Part shown: positions 16,805-24,947 of the stretch, piece after piece
Layout of the letters: every line of letters starts with the position of its first letter
Numbering within the stretch: position 1 is the first letter of the stretch
Assembly: GCA_016709445.1 (NCBI GenBank)
Contig: JADJMV010000025.1
Span: 62,001 to 126,000 of the forward strand
Length of the DNA: 64,000 nucleotides
Source of the DNA: Phycisphaerales bacterium
Lineage (GTDB): Bacteria > Planctomycetota > Phycisphaerae > Phycisphaerales > UBA1924
Direction: 5' to 3'
The notes under the pieces: model-generated
What the model saw: only the letters and a program-made list of their open reading frames with translations
What the model was told of the DNA's origin: nothing
Database searches by the model: none
Program-made: the position numbers and the translations under genes

Positions 16805-17791
16805 ATGCCGATCCAGCGATCAATGGTCATGCCGTGTGTTTGGCTTGCGATCCTCGCGAGCCGGCTTGTTGCGCAGGAGCGTACGGAAGAGGACGTGCGG
16901 GCGATTTCACGCGAGGTACTCCAGGAGAGAGTGATCGCGGCCATGCCGCAGACCGGCGGGGCGCACGGTGTGTTCGTGGACAAGAACGGCTTCTGGACCT
17001 GCGTGGGATACGAGTTCGGGACCGGAAACTGGTACTTCGCTCGGTCCGATCCCGCTCAACAACGGCTATGGGGCCGAGATTCGAGGGGGTACTACAGCAG
17101 TGACCCCCTCGGTGGAGCACTGGTCCCGGAGGCTGGGTGGCGGGAAGAGCGGTCCTACCGCATGGACAACTACTTCCCTCAGATTGGCCTTCTCACGCTG
17201 CTCCGCGACGATTCCGTCGAAGTGGAGGTCAAGCGATCCGACGATACGGGCGGGTGGGTCGTCACGATCCAGCTCCCCCGCGCCCTTCGGTTCCCGACGA
17301 CCGAAGAGCTTCCAGATGCCGAGGTCAAGCGATGGAGCACTGGTGGATCGGTGCTCCGCCCGGCGGTGTATCAGGTCGATCAAGACCTCGCCGTCCGGGC
17401 GTATACCTATCCGGCGACCCCGAGCATCGAAGCACCGAGGCTCCGTACACTCGAATACGATGTCGCGCCGGAGTCGCCCGGAGGATTCCAGGTGGTGTCC
17501 CAATGGGGCGGGTTCCGGCTTGCCGAGCTTTCGCTCGTGCCGGCGTCTGCCCGGAGTTTCGACCGAACCGCGGTGTTCGCTGAGATGCGCGACCGGCGTG
17601 AGGCGGATCGGGTTCGAGATCGGGTGCCAGTCGTCACGGCCGAGTATGCAGATGAGCATCCGGAACTTCGGCCGGCGCCGATCGAGGGAGGGGGCGGTTC
17701 GTCCTGGGTGATCGGGGGAGCAGCCGCAGGTGCGGGACTCCTGGCGATCCTGCTGGGCGTCGTGGCTTGGCTGAGAAACCGGCAATCATGA
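16805..17791 (+). CDS. Secreted protein with C-terminal membrane anchor, unknown function
   Basis: The 328-residue protein has GAGGAG before the ATG at 16805. An N-terminal signal (MVMPCVWLAILASRLVAQ) and a C-terminal TM helix with a basic end (residues about 300-322, ending WLRNRQS) predict a periplasmic domain tethered at its C-terminus. The middle is beta-rich and polar with no motif I recognise. Its stop overlaps the ATG of the MauE-like gene (ATGA), so the two are coupled. It sits inside the phhA-flanked island. Confidence 0.7.
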   Translation: MPIQRSMVMPCVWLAILASRLVAQERTEEDVRAISREVLQERVIAAMPQTGGAHGVFVDKNGFWTCVGYEFGTGNWYFARSDPAQQRLWGRDSRGYYSSDPLGGALVPEAGWREERSYRMDNYFPQIGLLTLLRDDSVEVEVKRSDDTGGWVVTIQLPRALRFPTTEELPDAEVKRWSTGGSVLRPAVYQVDQDLAVRAYTYPATPSIEAPRLRTLEYDVAPESPGGFQVVSQWGGFRLAELSLVPASARSFDRTAVFAEMRDRREADRVRDRVPVVTAEYADEHPELRPAPIEGGGGSSWVIGGAAAGAGLLAILLGVVAWLRNRQS

Positions 17792-18249
17792 TGCGCTCTC
17801 GCAGCGGCACTCCAATCGGCGCGAGGTCGATAGTACTTGTGGCCTTTCCCCTTTGGCTAGCCGCCGCATCTATCGTCAAGCTCGGCGCGATCGAAGAATT
17901 CCGTCGTGCGCTTGAAGCCCACGCGGTGATCCCGAGATCCGTCCTTTCTATGGCGGCGTGGGCGATCCCCCTCGCCGAGTTGTCCGCCGCCGCGGGCACA
18001 TTGTGGCTCCTGCTCACCGGCAGGCACATCCGCCGGGCAGCGATCCCCCTCCTCGCGGCCTTCGGTGTGCTCACGCTCTACGCAATAGTGCTCTCGGTGA
18101 GCCCTCCGGCCAGGCCCGCGGGTTGCGGGTGCGGGCTTTCGTCGACGCCAATCAACAACTGGTGGCCCCTGGCGATCCGCAACGGCGCCTGCACGGCGGT
18201 GATCGCCGCGTGTTGGGCCTGGCCCTCTGGGAGGATGGCTCGGGCCTGA
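17788..18249 (+). CDS. MauE/DoxX-like redox-associated membrane protein
   Basis: The 153-residue protein has four predicted TM helices. The conserved GCGCGL cysteine pair and the terminal NNWWPLAIRNG are features of the methylamine-utilisation MauE family. MauE proteins help form or protect disulfides of exported proteins. The ATG at 17788 overlaps the previous stop. The gene ends inside the start of the second phhA-derived repeat (its last codons lie at 18237-18249), so its 3' end may have been set by the rearrangement. Substrate inferred: the Cys-rich protein upstream. Confidence 0.72.
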   Translation: MMRSRSGTPIGARSIVLVAFPLWLAAASIVKLGAIEEFRRALEAHAVIPRSVLSMAAWAIPLAELSAAAGTLWLLLTGRHIRRAAIPLLAAFGVLTLYAIVLSVSPPARPAGCGCGLSSTPINNWWPLAIRNGACTAVIAACWAWPSGRMARA

Positions 18250-18428
18250 TCTCGAGCCTCGGCGAGAGCTTCCACGCCCTGGAGAGTGCGGATGTCGACC
18301 GCCGCCCCTTCGACATGGACCGCGTCTGCGACACGCCGTTCGAGATCGATCACTACCAGCCCGTCCTCTATGTGCTCGAGAGCTTCGAGCAGCTCCGCGA
18401 TGCGATGAACGAGCACGCCGAGCGGGTG
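18237..18428 (+). repeat. Direct repeat copy 2: phhA 3' end
   Basis: Second copy of the 192-bp segment found at 15346-15537, offset 2891 bp, in the same orientation. Confidence 0.9.
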
Positions 18429-18458
18429 CTGGGGCGGGCGGCCCTGGCCGGAGTCTGA
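18237..18458 (+). pseudogene. phhA 3' remnant (C-terminal fragment of phenylalanine hydroxylase)
   Basis: The frame from 18237 to the TGA at 18458 encodes SGLISSLGESFHALESADVD and the remaining C-terminus of phenylalanine hydroxylase, with no start codon and no iron site. It lies past the MauE-like gene and ends with its own variant tail (NEHAERVLGRAALAGV). It is what remains of a phhA gene, either the host copy displaced by an insertion upstream or a copy brought in with the island. Confidence 0.85.
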
Positions 18459-18674
18459 CGCCGGCCGGGCGGAACCAGCCGGGTTGGAGCAGGTGTTGGG
18501 CCTCCGGGTGTTGTCCCAGCCCCTCCAGGCCGAAATACTTCGGCGCGGCGATTCCTCGGCAAGGGTCGGCCGCGGGGCGCTCGGGAGGCCCCCGCGGGCG
18601 AAGGGCCGGGCGAGCACACGCGCGCGATCGCACCCGGGCGGGTCCACCGCCCTCGCCACGCCGGGTTCCGCCAC

Positions 18675-20672
18675 ATGACAAGACTCGCCACCCCCCCCGC
18701 CGGCGACGGCGTGTCCTCCACTGACAAGGCCCCCATGCCCGAACCCTGGACCATCGACAACGCGCTCACCACCTACGGCATCCCGTCCTGGGGCGCCGGC
18801 TACTTCGGCATCAACGAGCTGGGCCACCTCACCGTCTACCCCGAGAAGGACAAGGCCCGCCAGATCGACCTCTACGAGGTCGTCGAGGGGCTGCTCGAGC
18901 GAGAGATCGGCACCCCCGTCATCATCCGCTGCGCCGACGTCCTCCGACACCGGCTCCGCGAGATCCGCAACTCCTTCGACGCCGCCATCAAGGACCACGG
19001 CTACACCGGCGCCTACTCCTGCGTCTACCCCATCAAGGTCAACCAGCAGCGCCAGCTCTGCGAGGAGCTCCGCGACGCGGCCGCCGAGCTCGGCTTCGGG
19101 TTTGAGGCCGGCAGCAAGCCCGAGCTGCTGGCCGTGCTCGGCCTCACCGAGAACCAGCCGCAGATGCCCATCGTCTGCAACGGGTTCAAGGACTCCGAGT
19201 TCATCGAGACCGTGATCCTGGCCACCAAGCTCGGGCGGCACATCATCCCCGTCGTGGAACGCTTCAGCGACCTCGAGCTGATCGTCAAGCACGCCGAGCA
19301 ATACCAGATCCGCCCCCGCATCGGCGTCCGCATCAAGCCCAGCGCCAAGGGTGTGGGCCGGTGGGAGAGTTCCGCGGGCATGCGCTCGAAGTTCGGGCTC
19401 ACCGTCACCGAGTTGCTGCGGGCCGTGGCCTTCCTCAAGCAGCACGGCATGGCCGACTGCCTGAACATGATCCACTTCCACATCGGCAGCCAGGTGGGCG
19501 ACATCCGGCGGATCAAGGCCGCGGTGAACGAGCTGGCCCATATCTACTGCGAGCTCAAGAAGCTCGGCGCCGGCCTCGACACGATCGACGTCGGCGGCGG
19601 CATGGGCATCGACTACGACGGCAGCCTCTCGACCAGCCCCGCGAGCGTGAACTACACGGTGGCCGAGTACGCCGCGGACATCGTCTACCGCATTAAGAGC
19701 GCCTGCGACACGGCCGAGATCCCGCACCCGCGGATCCTGTCCGAGTCCGGCCGCGCGATGGTCAGCCAGTGCTCCATGCTGCTCTTCGACGTGCTCGGCT
19801 CCAGCCGCTTCCCGACCGACGCGAATGTCGAAACCGTCAAGTCGCTCATGGACGACGAGGAGGAGCGCCCGCAGCCGGTGCTCGAGCTGATCGACGCCTT
19901 CGAGGCCCTCGACCGCCCCCGCGTCAACCTCGCCGAGGTCTACCACGACGCCGTCCAGGCCATGGACGAGGCCATGAGCCTCTTCAACCTGGGCTATCTC
20001 AGCCTGCCCATGCGATCCGCCTCCGAGCGGCTCTACTGGACCATCGGCAAGCGCGTGCTCGACCTGGCCCGCTCCAAGGGCGACCTGCCCGACGAACTCT
20101 CCGACCTGCCCCGCATGCTCAGCGACATCTACTACGCCAACCTCTCCATCTTCCAGAGCCTGCCCGACCACTGGGCCATCGACCAGCTCTTCCCCATCTG
20201 CCCCATCCACAAGCTCGGCGAGGAGCCCACCCGGCGCGGCATCCTCGCCGACATCACCTGCGACTCCGACGGACAGATCGACAAGTTCATCGACAAGAAG
20301 GAATTGAGCAAGCCCATCCTCGAGCTGCACGAGCTCAAGGCCGGCGAGACCTACTACCTCGGCGTCTTCCTGCTCGGCGCCTACCAGGAGGTGCTCGGCG
20401 ACCTGCACAACCTCTACGGCGACACCCACGTCGTCCACGTCTCCTTCGACGATTCCGAGGGCGCCGGCGACTGGAACATCGACGAGGTCGTCGAGGGCGA
20501 CACGGTCAAGGAAGTGCTGGCCTACGTCCAGTACGACGCCGAAGACCTCATCAAGGCCATGCGCCGCGAGGTCGAACGGGCCGTCAAGAACCGCACGCTG
20601 AGCGTCACCGAGGGCAAGAACCTGCTGAAGTTCTACAGCTCGGGCATGGAGGGGTACACCTACCTCGAGTGA
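18675..20672 (+). CDS. speA: Biosynthetic arginine decarboxylase
   Basis: The 665-residue PLP-dependent enzyme belongs to the alanine-racemase fold group. The PLP lysine is in VYPIKVNQQ near residue 118. The Gly-rich phosphate-binding loop is DVGGGMGIDYDG, and the C-terminal dimer segment YSSGMEGYTYLE is typical of SpeA. It converts arginine to agmatine, the first step of a polyamine route. An alternative ATG at 18735 (MPEPWTID) removes a 20-residue Ser/Pro-rich tail and is possible. The next plus-strand enzyme gene is deoxyhypusine-synthase-like, which also handles polyamines. Confidence 0.95.
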   Translation: MTRLATPPAGDGVSSTDKAPMPEPWTIDNALTTYGIPSWGAGYFGINELGHLTVYPEKDKARQIDLYEVVEGLLEREIGTPVIIRCADVLRHRLREIRNSFDAAIKDHGYTGAYSCVYPIKVNQQRQLCEELRDAAAELGFGFEAGSKPELLAVLGLTENQPQMPIVCNGFKDSEFIETVILATKLGRHIIPVVERFSDLELIVKHAEQYQIRPRIGVRIKPSAKGVGRWESSAGMRSKFGLTVTELLRAVAFLKQHGMADCLNMIHFHIGSQVGDIRRIKAAVNELAHIYCELKKLGAGLDTIDVGGGMGIDYDGSLSTSPASVNYTVAEYAADIVYRIKSACDTAEIPHPRILSESGRAMVSQCSMLLFDVLGSSRFPTDANVETVKSLMDDEEERPQPVLELIDAFEALDRPRVNLAEVYHDAVQAMDEAMSLFNLGYLSLPMRSASERLYWTIGKRVLDLARSKGDLPDELSDLPRMLSDIYYANLSIFQSLPDHWAIDQLFPICPIHKLGEEPTRRGILADITCDSDGQIDKFIDKKELSKPILELHELKAGETYYLGVFLLGAYQEVLGDLHNLYGDTHVVHVSFDDSEGAGDWNIDEVVEGDTVKEVLAYVQYDAEDLIKAMRREVERAVKNRTLSVTEGKNLLKFYSSGMEGYTYLE

Positions 20673-20908
20673 CTCGGGGCCCCGGGCCACTGGCGCGGAT
20701 GCCCCCCGGCCCATCGCGCCCTCATCGCGACAATTCGCCGCCGCAATGCAACCTCCGCCAGCTCCGGATGCCGAGCGCCGAGCCCGGCCAGCGCGAGCGC
20801 CTTGGTAGCCTCCGACAGCTCCGCGGCCTTGAGGAGCCGCTGCTCCGGCGTCATCGCCCGCGGCACCTCCAGAGAGCGAGTGTCGTTGCGACGGGGTTCG
20901 GGATCCAC
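20660..20908 (-). CDS. Small conserved hypothetical protein
   Basis: The 82-residue protein contains MTPEQRLLKAAELSEATKAL followed by AGLGARHPELAEVALRRRIV. I recognise this pattern from small uncharacterised proteins in planctomycetes and other bacteria. Its 3' end overlaps the last 13 bases of speA on the other strand. The start may instead be the ATG before TPEQR (near 20854). It has no TM segment and no known activity. Possibly a partner of a larger protein, but nothing adjacent fits. Confidence 0.6.
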   Translation of the reverse strand: MDPEPRRNDTRSLEVPRAMTPEQRLLKAAELSEATKALALAGLGARHPELAEVALRRRIVAMRARWAGGHPRQWPGAPSHSR

Positions 20909-21041
20909 GCCCCGAGCATATGACTCCCACGCCCCCGCCCCCTACAATCCACGGTTCCGCCGGCCCGCCACCCCCGGGCCGACCGTACCGAACACGCCGC
21001 CAGGGGGGCCAGGCACCATCCGAAGAAGGGGAGATCCTCCC

Positions 21042-22143
21042 ATGACGCCGACCCACCAGTGGACCAAGGCCGAGTTGCTCGCCAGCCCCATCCAGCACAT
21101 CGACATCACCAGCTTCGACGCCCGCCCCGTCATCGCCAGCTACCGCGAGATGGCCTACTCGGCCCGCACCCTCGCCCGCGCCTCCGACATCTACTCCCAG
21201 ATGCTCGGCGACAAGGACTGCGCCGTCATCCTCACCCTCGCCGGCTCGCTCGTCTCCGCCGGCCTCAAGAAGGTGCTGATGACCCTCGTCGAGAACAACA
21301 TGGTCGACGCCATCGTCTCGACCGGCGCGAACATCGTCGACCAGGACTTCTTCGAGGGCCTCGGCTTCAAGCACTACATCGCCCCCGGCTCGCCCGAGGC
21401 CCCGCCCGTCGACGACACCACCCTCCGCAACCTCATGATCGACCGCATCTACGACACCTACATCGATGAGGACGAGCTGCGCGAGTGCGACGATACCACC
21501 CAGAAAGTGTTCGACGCCCTCCCTGCCGGCGCCTACTCCTCGCGCGAGCTGATCGAGGCCCTCGGCAAGCACCTCGACGAGAATCACCCCAAGGCCGAGT
21601 CGCTCGTGCTCACCTGCTACCGCAAGGGCGTGCCGATCTTCTGCCCGGCCTTCAGCGATTGCTCCGCGGGCTTCGGCCTCGTGCTCCACCGCGTCTCCCG
21701 CGCCGAGACCGGACGCGAGCCCGTCACCGTCGACTCGGCCAAGGACTTCCACGAACTCACCGGCCTCAAGCTCGCCAACCCCGAGACCGGCCTGCTCATG
21801 CTCGGCGGCGGCGTGCCCAAGAACTTCGCCCAGGACATCGTCGTCGCGGCCGAGCTGCTCGACGACCGCGCCGGAGGCCAGGCCCGCGGCAACATCGCCA
21901 TGCACAAGTACGCCATCCAGATGACCGTCGCCGACAGCCGCGACGGGGCGCTCTCGGGCTCCACACTCCGCGAGGCGTGCAGCTGGGGCAAGGTGGATGT
22001 CGTCCACGAGCAGATGGTCTACGGCGAACTCAGCGCGCTGCTGCCCGTCCTCGCCTCCGACGCCTACCACCGCGCCCGAGTGGAAGGGCCGCCCCGAGCG
22101 CCGCTTCGCCGATCTGCTCAACAAGCAGGGCGCGGCCGTCTGA
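21042..22143 (+). CDS. Deoxyhypusine synthase-like protein, frameshifted near its 3' end
   Basis: The ATG at 21042 follows AAGGGGAG. The protein has the NAD-binding DHS fold: TLAGSLVSAGLKK, STGANIVDQD, and the catalytic-lysine region REACSWGKVD, where the Lys matches the residue that forms the enzyme-butylamine intermediate. The first frame loses similarity after SDAYHRA. Removing one C from the CCC at 22075-22077 restores EWKGRPERRFADLLNKQGAAV and a TGA at 22141. Bacterial members transfer an aminobutyl group from spermidine to small acceptors rather than to eIF5A. Proximity to speA supports polyamine metabolism. Acceptor unknown. Confidence 0.85.
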
Positions 22144-22500
22144 TCCGCCCGGCGCGAGCGATCGAGATCGGGCCGGAGGGCGCCGCGCGCACCGGCGTGC
22201 CCGGAGATCGAGCTACTCTGGCGGCCGTGGTCCTCGCGACGGCGTTCGATAGCGCGGCCCTGGGGCCCTACGCGATCGCCCTCTGGGATCGAGTTGGCGC
22301 CCCCGGAGATGGCCATGGCAGGGGCGACCTCGAACGAGTCCCCAGATGGGCGTGGCGCGGCGACGCGTTCGTTGGGCTCCCCGTCGGTTCACTGTGCCGC
22401 GAGTGCGGCAGCCCGTTGCCGCCGGATCCCTGAGCGGGCGCCTCCGTCGCACCGAGCAGATCGCCGCAACTGGGGCTCCGTCTCCCCATATCGTTTGACC
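22144..22500. other. 357-bp gap, one weak ORF candidate
   Basis: There is no strongly supported gene. A GTG-initiated frame at 22227-22433 would encode about 68 residues with GC-rich third positions, ending SLCRECGSPLPPDP, which resembles half of the zinc ribbon seen elsewhere in the window. It may be a gene remnant. I see no terminator or operator. Confidence 0.3.
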
Positions 22501-23226
22501 GTGGCCCGCCGCATGCTCCTTGCCGTGGCCCTTGGCCTCGCGACGACACTCGCCGTCGCGGTGGGGTTCGCGTCGCGGTCGGTCTACGGCACGTGGACTC
22601 CCATCTACGGCGGGCGGCTGCGGAACCCCGTCGGGGGCGAGGGCCGGGGCGAGTTCCGTGCCAACCTGTTCGGCGCTCGGGGCGTCGTCGTGATCGAGGC
22701 GTTCGCGCGGGAGTACGAGCCCGACCTCAGCAGCATGCCGCCGCCCGAAACGCTGATCCCCGACTGGGCGGAGGGAGCGGTGGCGCCCTGGATCGGGGGC
22801 TTCGAGCCGTGGCCCGAGCCGGAGCAGACCGAGCGTCGCGCGGCCCGCGCCTCGGGCTGGCCCATGGTCGCGCTGTGGCACGAGTACGACTGGCGTTACG
22901 ACACGGCGCTGCCCGCCAAGGGGGCGTACACCACGCCCGGCGGGCTCCTGCTGGAGCCCAGCGTGGGCAACCCCGGCGCCTGGCCGATCGACTACCCCCG
23001 CGCGATCCCCCTGCGCCCCATCTGGCGCGGGTTGCTCATCGACTGGTCGCTCTTTGCCAGTGCATGGCTCGCGATGCTCACGCTCGTGCCGTTCGTCCGG
23101 CATCGCCTGAGGCGGAAGCCCGGCAACTGCAGGGGCTGCGGGTACGACCTGTCGGGGCTCGAAGCCGGAACGCACTGCCCCGAGTGCGGCTCTACGCCGC
23201 GTCGCGCCCGAGTTCGCCGGGCCTGA
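22501..23226 (+). CDS. Membrane protein with C-terminal zinc ribbon
   Basis: About 241 residues from a GTG at 22501 (ATG at 22513 is the alternative; neither has a clear ribosome binding site). An N-terminal signal/anchor (MLLAVALGLATTLAVAVGFA) is followed by an extracytoplasmic domain of about 150 residues. A second TM near residues 183-202 follows, then a cytoplasmic zinc ribbon CRGCGYDLSGLEAGTHCPEC. The ribbon is of the same family as in the tandem pair at 7.5-11 kb but sits at the C-terminus. Function unknown. The 3' end overlaps the converging gene by 35 bases. Confidence 0.65.
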   Translation: MARRMLLAVALGLATTLAVAVGFASRSVYGTWTPIYGGRLRNPVGGEGRGEFRANLFGARGVVVIEAFAREYEPDLSSMPPPETLIPDWAEGAVAPWIGGFEPWPEPEQTERRAARASGWPMVALWHEYDWRYDTALPAKGAYTTPGGLLLEPSVGNPGAWPIDYPRAIPLRPIWRGLLIDWSLFASAWLAMLTLVPFVRHRLRRKPGNCRGCGYDLSGLEAGTHCPECGSTPRRARVRRA

Positions 23227-23632
23227 AGCGTTCCTGCCAGCGTTGGGGGCGGACGCCGGAGGGGGCCTCTGGCGATTCGGTCCAGTCTTCGGCGTTGCGG
23301 AAGCTGATCTCGCTGGGCGTGGTCTTGCGGTAGCCGAGCAGACGGATGACCTCGAGGACATCGCTCCAGCTGGGGTACCACACGTTGTTGGCCTTCTTGA
23401 AGGCGTCGATCGCGACCAGGAACAGGAACTGCTCCTTGGTCATCTCGCCCTCCTCGGCGGCCTTGACGAAGTCGCTGAGGCGGCGACCGGGGCCGCGGCG
23501 GCGCTCGAATCCGGTGGCCTCGGGCTGTCCGTCGCGCCGGTCGCGCCCGGACCTGCGGTCCTTGCTCACGCCCGGGGGCAGGGGCTCATCGAGCCCATCG
23601 AAGAGGTCGAGGGGGTCCCGGTCGGCGGCCAT
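23192..23632 (-). CDS. Conserved hypothetical protein, probable planctomycete family
   Basis: The 146-residue protein has an Arg/Asp-rich N-terminal third (KDRRSGRDRRDGQPEATGFE). A compact helical region follows (TKEQFLFLVAIDAFKKANN, then WYPSWSDVLEVIRLLGYRK) that looks like a small winged or helical binding domain. There is no signal peptide. The tail is Pro/Arg-rich. It precedes the acidic mini-protein gene in convergent overlap with the zinc-ribbon membrane protein. No function assigned. Confidence 0.62.
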   Translation of the reverse strand: MAADRDPLDLFDGLDEPLPPGVSKDRRSGRDRRDGQPEATGFERRRGPGRRLSDFVKAAEEGEMTKEQFLFLVAIDAFKKANNVWYPSWSDVLEVIRLLGYRKTTPSEISFRNAEDWTESPEAPSGVRPQRWQERFRPGELGRDAA

Positions 23633-23669
23633 GCGTTCCTCCCCGCCGACCGTCGCTCAACGGCCGGCG

Positions 23670-23900
23670 TTACAGATCATCATCGTCATCGTCGAGGTCG
23701 TCCTCGAATTCCTCCTCCAACTCCTCGTCGTCGCCGAACTCGTCAAACTCCTCGTCCTCGTCGTCGTCAAACTCCTCAAATTCGTCAAACTCTTCCTCGT
23801 CCTCCTCGGCGACGAGGATGCCCCCGACGTCGAGCCAGTCCGGGGCCTGGGTCCAATGCACTGTCTCGCACGATTCCAGCACCTGCTGTCCGAGTTCCAT
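23670..23900 (-). CDS. Acidic mini-protein with Asp/Glu tail
   Basis: The 76-residue protein has AGGAAGGTGA before the ATG at 23900. The first 30 residues (MELGQQVLESCETVHWTQAP and WLDVGGILV) look folded. The last 45 are about three-quarters Asp and Glu broken by regularly placed Phe/Leu, ending DDDDDD-L. Such tails mimic nucleic acid or bind basic proteins and cations. The strong ribosome binding site argues that it is a real gene rather than repeat DNA. Function unknown. Confidence 0.65.
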   Translation of the reverse strand: MELGQQVLESCETVHWTQAPDWLDVGGILVAEEDEEEFDEFEEFDDDEDEEFDEFGDDEELEEEFEDDLDDDDDDL

Positions 23901-24015
23901 GGTTCACCTTCCTGCCCGGTCCATGCCTACCGGTGTTCGCAATCCCCGGGATCCGCCTCCCTGGTCGATCGGCATCCCGGCTGCCGACCGCCCCACCCCG
24001 AATTCGCGGTACACT

Positions 24016-24035
24016 ACAGAGCCGCCGGGCTCTGT
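24016..24035. terminator. Perfect 8-bp hairpin between divergent genes
   Basis: ACAGAGCC-GCCG-GGCTCTGT forms a perfect 8-bp stem with a 4-nt loop. It lies between the divergently transcribed acidic mini-protein and membrane-protein genes and has no T-run. It is as likely a symmetric protein-binding site as a terminator. Confidence 0.4.
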
Positions 24036-24115
24036 CAATGGGGCGCGGAGCATATGCCAGCACACCCACGGCGACCCACCCCGGGGAGCCCTTCCTCCGG
24101 CCCCTTCGACCGACC

Positions 24116-24622
24116 ATGAGCAGCGTCCGTCCCGAGCCGATCGAACAGCCAGCGTTTGACCCCCTGGGCGGGGTCTTGGCCGTGCTCTTCCCGGGTGCCG
24201 GGCACTGGTACCAGGGGGAGGTCCAGCGGGCCCTGATCATCGCAGGTGGTGTCCTGGGGCTGTTCGTGGGTGGGCTCCTGATCGGCGGGATCGACGTGGT
24301 GGATTCCCGCCAGGACCGGCTCTGGTTCCTGGGCGAGGTGATGGTCGGGCCGGTGGCGCTGGGGGTGGACTACTACCACCAGCACGCTCTCAAGGGGCGT
24401 GATCCGAACACGGGGCAGGTCCGTGGCGCCCTCCCCAACGAGATCCGGGACCCCAACGGGGTGCTCTTACCCGCCCCCCCCGGGTCTCTCCCGCCGATGA
24501 CCAAGAGCCTTGGAAAGATGAACGAGATCGGCACCCTGTACTGCACCATGGCCGGGTTCCTCAACCTGATCGTGATCATCGATGCCGCCTTCCCCTCCCC
24601 CCGACGGAAGGGGAAGGCCTGA
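24116..24622 (+). CDS. Planctomycete membrane protein (DUF6677-like)
   Basis: The 168-residue protein starts MSSVRPEPIEQPAFDPLGGV. It contains LAVLFPGAGHWYQGE followed by a TM helix (ALIIAGGVLGLFVGGLLIGG), a middle amphipathic segment and a C-terminal TM near residues 143-160. The FPGAGHWYQG motif is one I associate with a planctomycete family of unknown function (DUF6677); the name is from memory. Its TGA overlaps the next ATG by one base, so the pair is coupled. Confidence 0.7.
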   Translation: MSSVRPEPIEQPAFDPLGGVLAVLFPGAGHWYQGEVQRALIIAGGVLGLFVGGLLIGGIDVVDSRQDRLWFLGEVMVGPVALGVDYYHQHALKGRDPNTGQVRGALPNEIRDPNGVLLPAPPGSLPPMTKSLGKMNEIGTLYCTMAGFLNLIVIIDAAFPSPRRKGKA

Positions 24623-24894
24623 TGCTGCCCGCGTGGCCCATCTCTCTTGTGGTGGCGTGGCGGCCCTTCCTCGATCCGCTGAACCTCCACGCCTGGTGGT
24701 GGATGCTGCTGGTGCCGCTCTCGTTCGGCATCGCCGTCACCTATCGGGCCACGCGCGTCGCCACCTTCGAGGGCTTCTGGCTCAAGGCCGTGATCCTTAC
24801 GGTCCAGATCGTCCTCTCGATGTTCCTTCTGGGGATCGCGTCGTATCTCTTCATCCAGGTGGCGGTGCCGTATTTGATGCCGATGCCGGGTTGA
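24622..24894 (+). CDS. Small two- or three-TM membrane protein
   Basis: The 90-residue protein starts within the stop codon of the previous gene (TGATG). It has a Trp-rich first hydrophobic helix (LHAWWWMLLVPLSFGIAVTY) and a second long helix (VILTVQIVLSMFLLGIASYL). Coupling suggests it forms a complex with the preceding membrane protein. No family recognised. Confidence 0.65.
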   Translation: MLPAWPISLVVAWRPFLDPLNLHAWWWMLLVPLSFGIAVTYRATRVATFEGFWLKAVILTVQIVLSMFLLGIASYLFIQVAVPYLMPMPG

Positions 24895-24947
24895 TGGGAG
24901 GGCGGAACGACGGAGCGAGGGCGTGGGGTTTGGTTGGTTTGGGGGCT

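Noticed and set aside
18078..22316. Minus-strand open frame of 1412 codons opposite speA and the DHS-like gene
   Set aside because: It mirrors the strongly biased codon use of the plus-strand genes, which have clear catalytic motifs. Its translation is Val/Gly/Glu/His-rich with no recognisable domain.
23680..23810. Plus-strand VVVKLLKFVKLF-like hydrophobic peptide
   Set aside because: It is only the reverse reading of the GAG/GAC-rich acidic tail on the minus strand.
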